The notes under the pieces: generated by a model | Databases searched by the model: none | Seen by the model: only the letters and a program-made list of their open reading frames with translations | Told to the model about the DNA's origin: nothing | Program-made: the position numbers and the translations under genes | Shown: positions 11,101-20,357 of the stretch, in pieces | How positions within the stretch are numbered: position 1 is the first letter of the stretch | Layout of the letters: each line of letters begins with the position of its first letter | NCBI RefSeq assembly: GCF_001039355.2 | Contig: NW_019773763.1 | Location: forward strand, 4,256 to 36,755 | DNA from: Lingula anatina | Lineage: Eukaryota; Brachiopoda; Lingulata; Lingulida; Lingulidae | DNA length: 32,500 bases | Direction of reading: 5' to 3'

Positions 11101-11152
11101 AAGGGCTGTAGACAGACAATTTGAAGAAAGACTAGACCTCTCAAAGGAATAA
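5107..11152 (+). CDS. TRIP13: TRIP13 / PCH2 AAA+ ATPase, HORMA-domain remodeller, complete (11 coding exons)
   Basis: Exons: 5107-5198, 6061-6226, 6989-7168, 7387-7477, 7993-8129, 8504-8590, 9296-9402, 9649-9802, 10482-10594, 10784-10853, 11060-11152. They total 1290 nt, 429 aa (human about 432), and all phases agree. Seen: an N-terminal domain; Walker [10 protein letters not shown] (177-185); Walker B CVLIDE (246-251); sensor-1 TTSN (N298); VDRAD (308-312); sensor-2 GLSGR (R384). In other animals TRIP13 works as a hexamer, with the p31comet adaptor, to convert closed MAD2 to the open form at the spindle checkpoint, and acts on meiotic HORMADs. Residues for ATP binding and hydrolysis are intact. 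Introns are GT-AG except intron 2, which has a GC donor (AGAGAG|GCAAGT). ATG 5107 is chosen because it opens the first exon in frame (TATCATGG). Confidence 0.96.
5465..5621. mobile_element. hAT-like MITE in TRIP13 intron 1
   Basis: The ends are AGGGGCGGATCCAGAG and, read inward on the other strand, CAGGGGCGGATTGAG. The body matches 3702-3868. Flanks GGCAGAGA and GCCAGAGT agree at 6 of 8 bases, which fits a decayed 8-bp hAT target-site duplication. No coding capacity. Confidence 0.6.
6637..6784. repeat. Imperfect inverted repeat in TRIP13 intron 2 (foldback element)
   Basis: Arms 6639-6682 and 6739-6782 are reverse complements at about 37 of 44 positions, with a 56-nt loop; two further outer bases also pair. 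GGATCAAATATG and ACTTGAAAGCT are the best-preserved blocks. Probably an old MITE. Confidence 0.7.
10071..10096. repeat. (TG)n microsatellite in TRIP13 intron 8
   Basis: Thirteen dinucleotide units with one TA interruption. Confidence 0.9.
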
Positions 11153-11642
11153 ATTAAAAGCAAAACCTCAAAAGCATGGGTTAAGACATGTTCACTGCCA
11201 AATGAACATAGAACAGAAAATTGACCAACATATGTCACCAAATTGCTATTAAGCATAGTAAACTACGCTATGATATACGTAGTTGAATTTTCTGCATAAG
11301 ATGACAGTAGTTTATGTACACTATTTCAATACAGCTCCCTGAGTATCAGAGTGTCCAAACAAATCAGTTTATAATTGCCATTTGTGAATGGCGGGGCAGG
11401 TCGTGTACATTGTAGAGGAGAGCTCTGAAATTCAGGGTGAAATCCAGGGATCTGTGATTTGAAATGTGACTCACGGGTTGTAAAAGAGACAGATAAAACA
11501 ATTAACTTATTTAAATGTAAGTTTTTATGTGATATATGAACAATTGTTTATTGTGACATAAAGTTTATTTTATTGTTAAAATAGTCCTAATGTGTATTGG
11601 AGATGCCTGAAATAAGTACAGTTCTTAGGTCATCAAGTTGAA

Positions 11643-11648
11643 AATAAA
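11643..11648 (+). terminator. Candidate TRIP13 polyadenylation signal
   Basis: AATAAA about 490 bp after the TRIP13 stop, followed by T-rich sequence. It is the first canonical hexamer I see downstream, but no cleavage site can be shown. Confidence 0.4.
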
Positions 11649-12119
11649 ATGAAATTGAAATTTTTATTCACTGAATTCTGCAACAAGATGGTTTTCTTTT
11701 TGCAAAGTCATATTTGAGTGTAATGGAAGTTTATTTAACACGGCGGTGGATATCAACGGTGCTAAGAATACGCCCAAACTGAATTCTGACAGAAGCAACT
11801 TGACGGGACGGAGTGACTCACATTTAAAACCTTGAGAATGTACGCCAGCAAGCTTTTCAAAATGAGCGCGTATTTGATCTTAACGAAGGCACGGGCAACA
11901 TAAGCCAGGGTTTCAGGAGTGCGCTGAAACTAAGACTGAACGGACAGTCGTCTTTCAAATATCCTATATCGATCGCCATTTTCCTAGATTTATTCGTGAT
12001 GGATAATTTAAAGTTTTATGCCCCTTTTGCATCGCTATTCCGCAATGAGGTTTTCTCTCATTTATGTTTGTTCCCTTCAAAATAAATATTATAGTGAGTG
12101 TGAAGATAGATTTTCACAT

Positions 12120-12475
12120 GTTCGTTAAAGGGATAATAACTCTTCGTATGAGATCTATATTTCACAATAATAACATTGTGAATAACTCATAGAAATATAA
12201 TATATTCTGTTTTACCACAAAACGGCAGTTATAGCTATTTTTTCTGATATCTGAGCTTGTCTTTAGACCACGTGACCTACATTGATGGCTATACTCTGTT
12301 AAAATCTCTTAAGAGATTTTAACAAAAAACCAAACTTTTTAGAAAAAAACCAGGGACTAACTTTGAATGTAAAAATGGATTCATTAACCATTGGTAAGTA
12401 TGGGAAAATTGTTGTTTACTCCAGGAAAATTCATTTTTTGGCCGAAACAAAGAGTTATTTTCCCTTTAAGTACGT
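12120..12475 (+). repeat. Dispersed repeat, copy 3 (most complete)
   Basis: It runs from TTCGTTAAAGGGATAATAAC through a perfect 26-bp palindrome (12298-12323) to GGATTCATTAACCATTGG, TAAGTATGGGAAAATTG and TTTTGGCCGAAACAAAGAG. Comparison with copies at about 430-1085, 2795-3085 and 13500-13775 defines a unit of about 350 bp. The ATTGGTAAGTATGG segment matches a strong 5' splice-site consensus. No terminal repeats or coding capacity seen. Confidence 0.75.
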
Positions 12476-13092
12476 TATTTCTATTGGAGATATAACAGGG
12501 GTCACCCAGACCACCTGTGATGTGGACGAATATGAATAGAACGTATTTGGAAACGTAGTTATAGAAGGTGTAATTAAGTATAAGGTGTAATTATAGAAGG
12601 TGGCTGGAATACAGCGCCATGACAACGTCAGGATTTGTAAATGTACCTGGGGTTTCCCCGCCACTTAATCAGTACGTACGTACCATAATCCCCGCAGTCT
12701 TGGATAAAGAGTCAAGACGTGAAACCTTTATTTACCTTGACTGAAAATCAATATTTTCTTATCCGCGACGCAAGCGAACCGTGCGGGGTATAAAGGAACT
12801 TCGAGTTTGAATTTGGTGCAGTTAGGTGTTTCCTTAGCATTAAGGCAGGAAAAGCAGGCATAAAGACTGTTGCTGTGTTCAGATGCGAGAGGAGGTGTCG
12901 AACTGGGACGGTTAAGTTTAAAGTAGGCCTACAGCACGTGTCTCTGACTGTCCCAAGGGTAGGGCTAGTATATATATAAGGATTGGAGATAGGGCATCTA
13001 AAATGGAAGGCTGACATAATGTGTCTTTTAACGAGACCTCCACATAATCGGTCCAGGCTGACTGGGTGATCACGCGACTGCTGGTAACTATG

Positions 13093-13153
13093 TATATATA
13101 GGACCTGTCCTGACGTCTCAATCAGCCATTTTACGGGAGGAACCATTCCAAAG
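13093..13153 (+). promoter_or_regulatory. Candidate TATA promoter and short non-coding first exon
   Basis: TATATATA at 13093-13100 is followed by a CRE-like TGACGTCT at 13111 and, about 60 bp on, by a CCAAAG|GTTAGT splice donor (GT at 13154-13155). An exon of roughly 30 nt could join the acceptor at 14168-14169 just before the first acyltransferase. The elements are seen; the link is inferred and competes with a TATA box at 14140. Confidence 0.25.
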
Positions 13154-13499
13154 GTTAGTCGACTGTTTCATTTTAAAGATTAAAAGCTGTTTTGTTATAA
13201 AATTAGAGGAGAAATATGCACTGTAAAGGGATTATTTATGGTTCGAAGATTGACGCGGTAAAGATGGCGCAGGGCGATCAAAAATAAGCATGTCATTTTA
13301 GTCTGATAGGGGCAAGCCCGTGACAAGCAATGGGAACATATATTGTTTTAATCCATTTATACGGGGGCTCCCTTATCAGAGTTTCGTCTACGTCGCTCTC
13401 CTCAGCTGAGAGATTGATTATATTAGCACAAAAATCCATGCGTTAGCACTCCTATTGACGGTGCAGCACAGCCAGTACATATATTAGATCTGTCAAAAG

Positions 13500-13775
13500 G
13501 AGTGCTAACTTTGAATGTTGAAATAGATTTATTAACCATTGGTAAGCAGGGCCGTAGCCTCCGGGGGGGCAGGGGGGGCAGCTGCCCCCCCCTGGAATTT
13601 GGAATTTTCCACATCGTGATAGGGGGACACCCCCCCCTTGGGGGCTTCGCCCCCTCATGTCCGCTTACTGCCCCCCCTGGCATTTTGCTCAGGCTACGGC
13701 CCTGGTAAGTATGGGAAAATTGTCATTTACCCCAAGAAAATTCATTTTTTGGTCAAAAAGAACAGTTGCTATCCT
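13500..13775 (+). repeat. Dispersed repeat, copy 4, interrupted by a MITE
   Basis: GTGCTAACTTTGAATG through ATTAACCATTGGTAAG, then after the insertion GTAAGTATGGGAAAATTG to TTCATTTTTTGGTCAAAA. It matches the right part of the 12120-12475 copy. The left half with the palindrome is missing. Confidence 0.8.
13547..13704. mobile_element. 158-bp hAT-like MITE with 5-bp target-site duplication
   Basis: Terminal inverted repeats CAGGGCCGTAGCCT (14 bp) lie at both ends. GTAAG is duplicated at 13542-13546 and 13705-13709. Uninterrupted copies of the host repeat read ATTGGTAAGTATGG, so the empty site is known. The interior is very GC-rich, with a GGGGGGCAGCTGCCCCCC palindrome, unlike the AT-rich surroundings. 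Non-autonomous, no transposase. CAGGG ends suit the hAT superfamily; a 5-bp rather than 8-bp duplication is less usual for it. Confidence 0.88.
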
Positions 13776-14139
13776 TTTAAGTTCAAGCTGACCGTTAATC
13801 CCTTGACAAGAAGCCTTTGCAAAGCTCCGTTGCAAATGTGTGCGGTAGATGAAATAACCCTTAATTTATCACAAAAAACATTTTGCAAATATTTCTTACA
13901 CTTTTACGTCCCCCTTCCTGTTTTTTTATTTTTATTTTAATATTTTTTTTTTATATTTCATGCCTGGCAATTTTAAAGACATTCAACAAGCGAATAACCA
14001 TTGTTTGTGCCCACCGACCATCTAATTAGCAAATCTATTTAATGCTTAAATATTTATAAATGTAAAAAGGAGGAAGGATGTTAGTTATTTCATTCAGAAG
14101 CATCTGGTACACGGTCCTCCCGGATAAGCACTCGATCAG

Positions 14140-14169
14140 TATAAAGCCTATCCACTTTATGTTTTTCAG
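14140..14169 (+). promoter_or_regulatory. TATA box and alternative splice acceptor before the first acyltransferase
   Basis: TATAAAG at 14140-14146 lies 57 bp before the ATG and could drive a short leader directly. TTTTTCAG ending at 14169 could instead be a 3' splice site of a leader intron. The two readings exclude each other at this position. Confidence 0.35.
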
Positions 14170-14196
14170 GTTTATATTTGCACAAGTGTCATCAGA

Positions 14197-15723
14197 ATGA
14201 CATCTCAAGCCACCACACTTCGGTCACTTGGTCGACTAGAAAACGGCATGTTTGTCTTGCACGAGTATGGTAACACAACCAACGTGTTCAGCGTGTGGAT
14301 CAACACGAAGACTCACGTGCCAGATGACACATGGGAGCGCTCTCTGATTCTGCTTCAGAAGAATTTTCCAACGCTAAGACTGCGAGTAGTGCAACAGGAT
14401 GGCAAAAGGCATTTCAAGTTCATGGACGATCCTCATGTTGACTTCGAAGCTCAAAATTTGAGCAAGCCTGACGACTGGAAGGATCTTTATGAAAACTTGC
14501 TGCAAGTAAGGTTTGATACTGTCAACGGGCCTCTGTGGAAGGCCAAGTTTTTGCGCCTGCCTCATTCAAAGGGCAAGAAGGAGGGGGTTGAGGACAGTGA
14601 GTTTGGGCATGCCAATATCCTTATGTTCGTTTTCAATCACTGTATTACAGATGGGAAGTCAAACATCATCATGCTCTCTCGTCTTGTCCATATTCTCAAC
14701 GCTGTTATAGGAGGGGAGGCAGTAGAAGAAAACGATATCACTACCCTAAAACCAACGACAGAGCATCTTATTCCAAAAGAAAATCTAAAGCTCCGTTTGA
14801 AGGATGCCAAAGAAATTGGGAGAGAAATCTACAACAATATATTCCCCAGTGAAAATTTATTTCTGAAAAAGTTCCCAGCACCTCAACTTCACGAAGAAGA
14901 CACAGGGCGCACCAGGGTGGTTCCTTTGAAGTTGTCTGTGATTGAGACAGAGAACCTCTTGGCGAAGTGCAAAGAACACCGTTCAACTGTAAACGGCATC
15001 TTCGTATCGGCGGCCAGCATTGCAATGTCGCGATTGATAAACGAAGGATCCACGCCGCGTCCAATGAACTTCAATACGATGACCTCCGTTACCTTTCGCC
15101 GTTATATACCAGAGTATATGGGCAACGTCCTGGGATGTTTTATAGGTCCCCACCGCCTTCCGTTGTCAATTCCAGCTGACACAAGTGACCGGCTTTGGCC
15201 ACAGGCTCAACAGATCACCAAGACCTTCCACGACGCTCTGGACCATGATCGCGTTCTGCAAGAGTATCGCGTGCTCAGCAGTTTAGCCTTCGAAAAGGGC
15301 ATCAGAATGGCAATGGCGTCCAAGGTTTGCGATCACGATTTTGAAACGTCCAACAATGGCGACTACGACCTAGATTTTCCGGCGGAGGATAAGCACGTGA
15401 AGGTCACCAAGATCGTCAGTTCTACAGCCATGCAGGACCTCCACACGCCCTGCATTCATTACCTGCGGAAGTTTCGCGGTCAGTTTCTGTATAACCTTGA
15501 CTATGCTACCAATTGGATGTCCGACAAAAATGCACACAGGTTAGCAAACTTGACCGTCCAACTGATGAAAGAAGCTTCTAGAAGAAATATGAGCACTTCT
15601 GCCGGTTTGGTGGCTGAACACTCTACGCGTGCATCACGTGCCAGTAGGAGCATGTCTTCTTCGTCTGTCCCTTATGTACGCGGGCTAATACGCATGGGTC
15701 AAATTCTGCGTTTCGCACGTTAA
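14197..15723 (+). CDS. HxxxD-type acyltransferase (CAT/condensation-domain fold), paralogue 1, 508 aa
   Basis: This intronless frame is the first of three tandem copies. The family (alcohol acetyltransferase, PapA, condensation domains) transfers an acyl group, usually from CoA or a carrier protein, to a hydroxyl or amine; the substrate here is unknown. Seen: an N-terminal LGRLEN-TTNVFSVWIN strand region (about 11-35), WERSLILLQKNFPTLRLRV (about 46-64), the active-site motif NHCITDG (H148, D152), and late in the chain an SNNGDYD segment like the family's SNxG motif, then HYLRKFRGQFLYNLDY. Position 147, usually His before the catalytic His, is Asn. No signal peptide or membrane segment is evident. 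A Ser-rich linker precedes the tail GLIRMGQILRFAR. The ATG has A at -3 and follows a possible splice acceptor. It is the most diverged copy. Confidence 0.85.
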   Translation: MTSQATTLRSLGRLENGMFVLHEYGNTTNVFSVWINTKTHVPDDTWERSLILLQKNFPTLRLRVVQQDGKRHFKFMDDPHVDFEAQNLSKPDDWKDLYENLLQVRFDTVNGPLWKAKFLRLPHSKGKKEGVEDSEFGHANILMFVFNHCITDGKSNIIMLSRLVHILNAVIGGEAVEENDITTLKPTTEHLIPKENLKLRLKDAKEIGREIYNNIFPSENLFLKKFPAPQLHEEDTGRTRVVPLKLSVIETENLLAKCKEHRSTVNGIFVSAASIAMSRLINEGSTPRPMNFNTMTSVTFRRYIPEYMGNVLGCFIGPHRLPLSIPADTSDRLWPQAQQITKTFHDALDHDRVLQEYRVLSSLAFEKGIRMAMASKVCDHDFETSNNGDYDLDFPAEDKHVKVTKIVSSTAMQDLHTPCIHYLRKFRGQFLYNLDYATNWMSDKNAHRLANLTVQLMKEASRRNMSTSAGLVAEHSTRASRASRSMSSSSVPYVRGLIRMGQILRFAR

Positions 15724-15778
15724 GTCAGTGTACGCAATTCTTTTTGAACTTTACAGACTGAGATGTTCATGTTTCCAA

Positions 15779-15784
15779 AATAAA
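15779..15784 (+). terminator. Polyadenylation signal of acyltransferase paralogue 1
   Basis: AATAAA 56 bp after the stop codon, with GT- and T-rich sequence following. Confidence 0.55.
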
Positions 15785-17537
15785 GAGTTGTTACCTAATT
15801 TTATATATATGGAGTGAGAGACTTAGTGCAAATGTTAGATCACGTTTTCATAGAGAGCTAGTCATGTACTGGATTTGTATAAAATGATATGGTTTTTATC
15901 CCATTGATCTTTTATATGAGTGTACCACGTTTGAGCCACGTGGCTTATCTGAAGCCATAGCTTTGAAAGGTGGAAGTAAGTCCAAGTGTGATTTATATTT
16001 TTTAACAAAGTTATGATTATTAACCTCAAGTAACTTTCTTTATATAAACAACAAACAAATAGACTACCTAGACCTTTTGACAATGCCGATCATTTTGTGA
16101 TTAAACTTCCCTCTGGTTATAGCATTTTTAAAAGCACATTGTACGTTAAAGGAACTGTAAGGTTTTATTATCATCTAAATACCGAAAATGAGTTTTTTTT
16201 TTACTGCATCTACATATGTAATAATGCATCAACCTTTGTGCCGATTTAAAATGATAACAATCCGCTTGGGATATATATAATATCAGCGCTTATTTTTCTT
16301 GTTGCTATGAAAAGCTTTTATCCTCACTTAAATACACCTTTCTATTTTGATGTGAGATAGCAATCGATTTTAGGCGTAACATCATCACTAAACAAGATTT
16401 TCTGGCGAAAATTGGCATAGTTGGCAACTAGTCTATGGGCTTTATTTTAGTGTCGTCATTTTTTTTTCAAACGTTTTTTGTTATACAGTAATGAGCCTCT
16501 AATTACAGATTTTCATTAAACAAAGACATTATTTTGCTTTGTCAATAATAAAATCTAATATAAAGCTAAAAAATCGCTGGCAGGGTTTTGAAGTACTAAA
16601 TGGTGTCATTAAATTGGCATTTAAACGGTGTCCGTGGGTGCTCAGGTAAAGGAGAAATTTGAGAAACCGGTTTTCCATTTTTATCTCAAAATCGCAATTA
16701 TGACGTCACCCGTAAGATAACGTGTGTAAATGTTAATTGTCAATGAAAAATGAAGATTTATCAAAAGAATGCATATAAGGCAGTAAATAAGGAGTTTTTT
16801 GACAAACGCTTATAGTATCCTTAATACCCACACTACAACGATTCCGTTTAACTTCTCTTATCTGACTATATCATACTTCCATGAGGACCTTAGCTGCTGT
16901 CCGACATGTATTATGAGTCGAGTGTAGTCACTTGCTTAAATTTAATTGTTTATCCTAATGAGAAACTGTTAAAATGACCAATTAAAGTGAATGCCTTTTT
17001 GGCAGTTTTACAGGGGGCAGCTATTTAAATGTTTTAATTAAATCATTGTTCAGATTTCTTTGTCCAAATGTGCAATTACAAAAAAATACACAAAGTATAG
17101 CAGTGGTATCATTTAGGGGAAGTTCACAAACATTTAAGGCGTACCATCCAACAATGGTGGTCACAGTATATAACAACATCGTCAACATGGCATAAATTTA
17201 TAATTAACTTGTATTGTTTTTACATAAGATTTAATCAATGATTTTTTTGTAACTTAATTTCGTTTGATTTTTCATTCAACTTTAATACAAGAAACTTTCA
17301 AACGTTTCCATTGAAATTCTAGGATATCTATACAAAACCCGCTTCTGCAAGAGAATTTAGAATAAAGTTCAGCATTTTTTATTAAATAGCACAAGAGGTG
17401 CAAGAATTTCAGCTGGATGCTCAGTTAGGTCTGGAAGTTATGCTTATCGAACATCTCGACGGATGAACATTTATACATTAAATAATTTTTAAAAATTTAA
17501 GTCTCCCTCTCTCTTGCTCACTTGCTCCGACCCCTTA

Positions 17538-17570
<33 letters not shown>

Positions 17571-17584
17571 TCTCTCTCTCATTT
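15785..17584. other. Intergenic AT-rich DNA
   Basis: I see no gene or RNA. It has T-rich tracts and ends in a (CT)n tract (17538-17580). Confidence 0.6.
17538..17580. repeat. (CT)n microsatellite
   Basis: About 21 CT units with one CA interruption. A shorter CT-rich tract holds the matching position before paralogue 3 (about 21610-21635), near the left limit of the shared upstream DNA. Confidence 0.9.
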
Positions 17585-18633
17585 TTGATCAGGGCCAGAC
17601 ATCATGCCAGACCCCTATCACATAAATATGATAACAATGGCAAACATTGCCCCGCTTAAGTAGGCCTGTTCTCGACGTTATCAGTCTCACCTGTTTCACA
17701 CTCACCGAGCCAATGATCCTGGAGTGTTTGCCGTGGTGACCTTGTTTCCGCAAAACGTCTAGGTGCCTGGGACCTAGACTGGACAACGATCTCTTTAAGG
17801 TGAGAACAATTTTAAAAGTTAGGTTAATTTTGACATGTAGAAGCAGTATCACGACCATTCAAGGTTTCGCATCAAGGCGGCTATTAGTCAAATAGTAATG
17901 CTTCGCGTCACTTATTGGGCCACGGAAATTAGTTTTACAGGTGAAAACTTAGGAAGGAGTTCATTTCTATTTGATTTACAAAAGTTGTTAATTGTTGTTC
18001 TGAAAAGACGAGAACTGGGGATGAGAGAATGGTATGTATTCATTGTCTGGGGGAGGGGATGGGAGGCAATTCGGATTTTGTTTTATGGATTCAGAAGTTT
18101 CTTCTTGTTAGTTTCATAGATCAGAGAAAGGTACGTCACAAGACAACCAAATTGGGTAGCAACCCCAACAGAACATAGAATTCTTAATGCCATTTCAATC
18201 AATATGGTCTCGAACTTGGCTAAAACCTACAACGCCAAGACACTATGTAGACTAATTCAGACCAAGAATTTGGAGGTGGAGGTGTATTAACGCCAAGTCT
18301 GATAGAAGCATGGAGTCAGAATTATAAAATTATTGAGGGCACTTTTGTATTCGAAGATTTTAAACTTTATCTATGCAAAATAACCACACTTATCTTTATC
18401 GCAAGCTCTTTTTTTTTGGCAATCACATGGCAAACAAAACTAACTTACCACATTTTACGCCTTAAGCTTACTAGTAGTAACAGAAGTAAGTGTCCCTTTC
18501 GATAAAATGAAGTGAATTCCGTCGGACATATATGCGAATCCATATCACACAAAGGAAGACTATATATATTCAAATGATATGATAGACTTCAAAAACATTT
18601 CCAGGCACCTGTACTATTGCACAACCTGTCAGC
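17585..18633 (+). promoter_or_regulatory. Upstream region of paralogue 2, homologous to that of paralogue 3
   Basis: Segments here align in order with 21644-22772: ACATTGCCCCGCTTAAG, ACACTCACCGAG, AATGATCCTGGA, ATTGGGCCACG, GTGGGAGGCAACTCGG-like, and the final TTCAAAAACATTT-CCAG. Possible leader structure: a donor TTTAAG|GTGAGA at about 17799 and the acceptor at 18601-18604, 29 bp before the ATG. Alternatively, TATATATAT at 18561 gives a direct promoter. Which is used is unknown. Confidence 0.45.
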
Positions 18634-20163
18634 ATGGCACCTCCAGCCGACACCATACTCCGTCCGCTTGGTCGTATAGAAAACGTTATGAATGTCATGC
18701 ATGAGCACGGCAATACAACCAACGTGTTTAGCGTGTGGATCAACACAAAGACTCACGTGCCAGATGACACATGGGAGCGCTCATTGATTCTGCTTCAGAA
18801 GAATTTTCCAACGCTTAGACTACGAGTAGTGCAACAGGAGGGCAAAAGGCATTTCAAGTTCATGGAAGATCCTCACGTCGACTTCGAAGCTCAAAATTTG
18901 AGCAAACCTGACGACTGGAAGGGTCTGTATGAGAACTTGCTGCAAGTTAGGTTTGATACTGACAAAGGTCCTCTGTGGAAGGCCAGGTTTTTGCGTCTAC
19001 CTCAAGTATCGGACAAGAACGAAGGCGGCGGGGACAGGGGGTTTGGCCATGCCAATATCCTAATGTTCGTTTTCCATCATTGTATTACAGATGGGAAGTC
19101 AAACATCATCATGTTGTCTCGCCTTGTCCATATTCTCAACGCTGTATTAAGTGGAGAGACAGTAGAGGAAAATGATATCACTACCCTGAAACCAACGATA
19201 GAGCACCTAATTCCAGAAGAAAATTTGAAGTTTCGTTTGAAGGATTACCTAGAGCTTGGAAAAACTATCTACCATAATATGTTTCCCCATAAGAACTTGT
19301 ACTTGAAGAAATTTCCAGCCCCGCAACTTATCGAAGGCGACACGGGCCGCATGAAGGTTATTCCTTTGGAGCTGACAGAGCGTGAAACGGAGAACCTTTT
19401 GGTCAAATGTAAGGAACACGGTTCAACCGTCAACGGTATGTTTTTGTCTGCTGCCAACATTGCAATGTCACGTCTGATCAACGAAGGCGCCACCCCAAGT
19501 TCTATGACATTCCACTCTACGCATGCCGTTACCTTGCGCCGGTATGTTCCAACGGACTTGAGCAACACCCTGGGATGTTTTATAGGCCTTCACCAAGTCG
19601 TCATGACCACTCCAGCTGATACAAGTGACCATTTCTGGCCGCTTGCCGCGCAGGTCACCAAGAACATCCACGACGTTTTGGACGATGGCAGATATCTTCA
19701 AGAGTACCGTGTGATCCTAAAATTATTCTCTGACGAAAACGTCAAGAAGATTCTTACGACGAAGATGTGCGATAACGAGTACGAAGCATCCAACATCGGG
19801 GACTACGACTTGGTATTTCCAGCGGAGGATAAGCATGTGAAGGTCACCAAGATCGTCAGTTCTACGGCCATGCAGGACCTACACACGCCGTTCGTGCATT
19901 ACTTGCGCAAGTTCCGTGGGCGGTTTCTGTATAACCTTGACTACGCCACTAACTGGACGTCCACCGAAAACGCGCACAAGTATGCTAATATGACCGTTCA
20001 GCTGATGAAGGAAGCTTCCAAAAGAAACATGTGCACGTCATCCTGTATGGAAACAAACCTCCCCGCTAGTTTGTTACAAAGACGTATCGGTATGTCTTCC
20101 AAGGCTACTCCCAGTGTGCGCGGGCTCATACGCTTCAGCAGAATCCTGTGTTACGCACGATGA
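18634..20163 (+). CDS. HxxxD-type acyltransferase (CAT/condensation-domain fold), paralogue 2, 509 aa
   Basis: An intronless frame from CAGCATGG (A at -3, G at +4). It has the same architecture as paralogue 1 with a full HHCITDG active-site motif (catalytic H149, D153) and SNIGDYD at 386-392. By eye it is far closer to paralogue 3 than to paralogue 1, including NIAMSRLINEGATP, the HAVTLRRYVPTD segment and the C-terminal core HYLRKFRGRFLYNLDYATNW. A variable linker rich in Ser and Met precedes the conserved tail GLIRFSRILCYAR. No signal peptide or transmembrane helix. Probably a soluble cytoplasmic acyltransferase; acyl donor and acceptor cannot be told from sequence. The lack of coding introns contrasts with the intron-rich neighbours and would suit retroposition, or transfer followed by duplication. 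Confidence 0.87.
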   Translation: MAPPADTILRPLGRIENVMNVMHEHGNTTNVFSVWINTKTHVPDDTWERSLILLQKNFPTLRLRVVQQEGKRHFKFMEDPHVDFEAQNLSKPDDWKGLYENLLQVRFDTDKGPLWKARFLRLPQVSDKNEGGGDRGFGHANILMFVFHHCITDGKSNIIMLSRLVHILNAVLSGETVEENDITTLKPTIEHLIPEENLKFRLKDYLELGKTIYHNMFPHKNLYLKKFPAPQLIEGDTGRMKVIPLELTERETENLLVKCKEHGSTVNGMFLSAANIAMSRLINEGATPSSMTFHSTHAVTLRRYVPTDLSNTLGCFIGLHQVVMTTPADTSDHFWPLAAQVTKNIHDVLDDGRYLQEYRVILKLFSDENVKKILTTKMCDNEYEASNIGDYDLVFPAEDKHVKVTKIVSSTAMQDLHTPFVHYLRKFRGRFLYNLDYATNWTSTENAHKYANMTVQLMKEASKRNMCTSSCMETNLPASLLQRRIGMSSKATPSVRGLIRFSRILCYAR

Positions 20164-20351
20164 GGAACTCTGCATAAATTGTGCTTCTCTTTAACAGACC
20201 AAGGTTTCGACGTTATTTGAGTATTCCCTGATATAACTAATCAACTGCTAGAAAATTTTAATTAGCATTCCCGTGATTGGAACAAGACTCAGAGGAAGGG
20301 GGGGGGGTAGGGGATACTACATGTGCTTTTTACTTATATATCGTACTAATA

Positions 20352-20357
20352 ATTAAA
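20352..20357 (+). terminator. Candidate polyadenylation signal of paralogue 2
   Basis: ATTAAA variant about 190 bp after the stop. There is no canonical AATAAA closer. Confidence 0.3.

Larger units (their letters stand above)
11649..14196. other. Intergenic region between TRIP13 and the acyltransferase array
   Basis: No supported gene. It contains two dispersed-repeat copies (12120-12475 and 13500-13775), a MITE (13547-13704), a kappa-B-like GGGGTTTCCCC at about 12650, TATA-like runs near 12970 and 13093, and AT-rich DNA. The minus frame open at 12748-13146 has no recognisable domain. Confidence 0.6.

Noticed and set aside
12748-13146. 132-codon minus-strand open frame downstream of TRIP13
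   Set aside because: No recognisable domain or codon pattern; it overlaps TATA-like DNA and its upstream end coincides with a candidate leader exon on the other strand.
13230-13260. tRNA B-box-like GGTTCGAAG
   Set aside because: No A box at the right distance and no cloverleaf could be drawn.
13423-13708. Overlapping Gly/Pro-rich frames on both strands
   Set aside because: They arise from the GC-rich interior of the MITE at 13547-13704.
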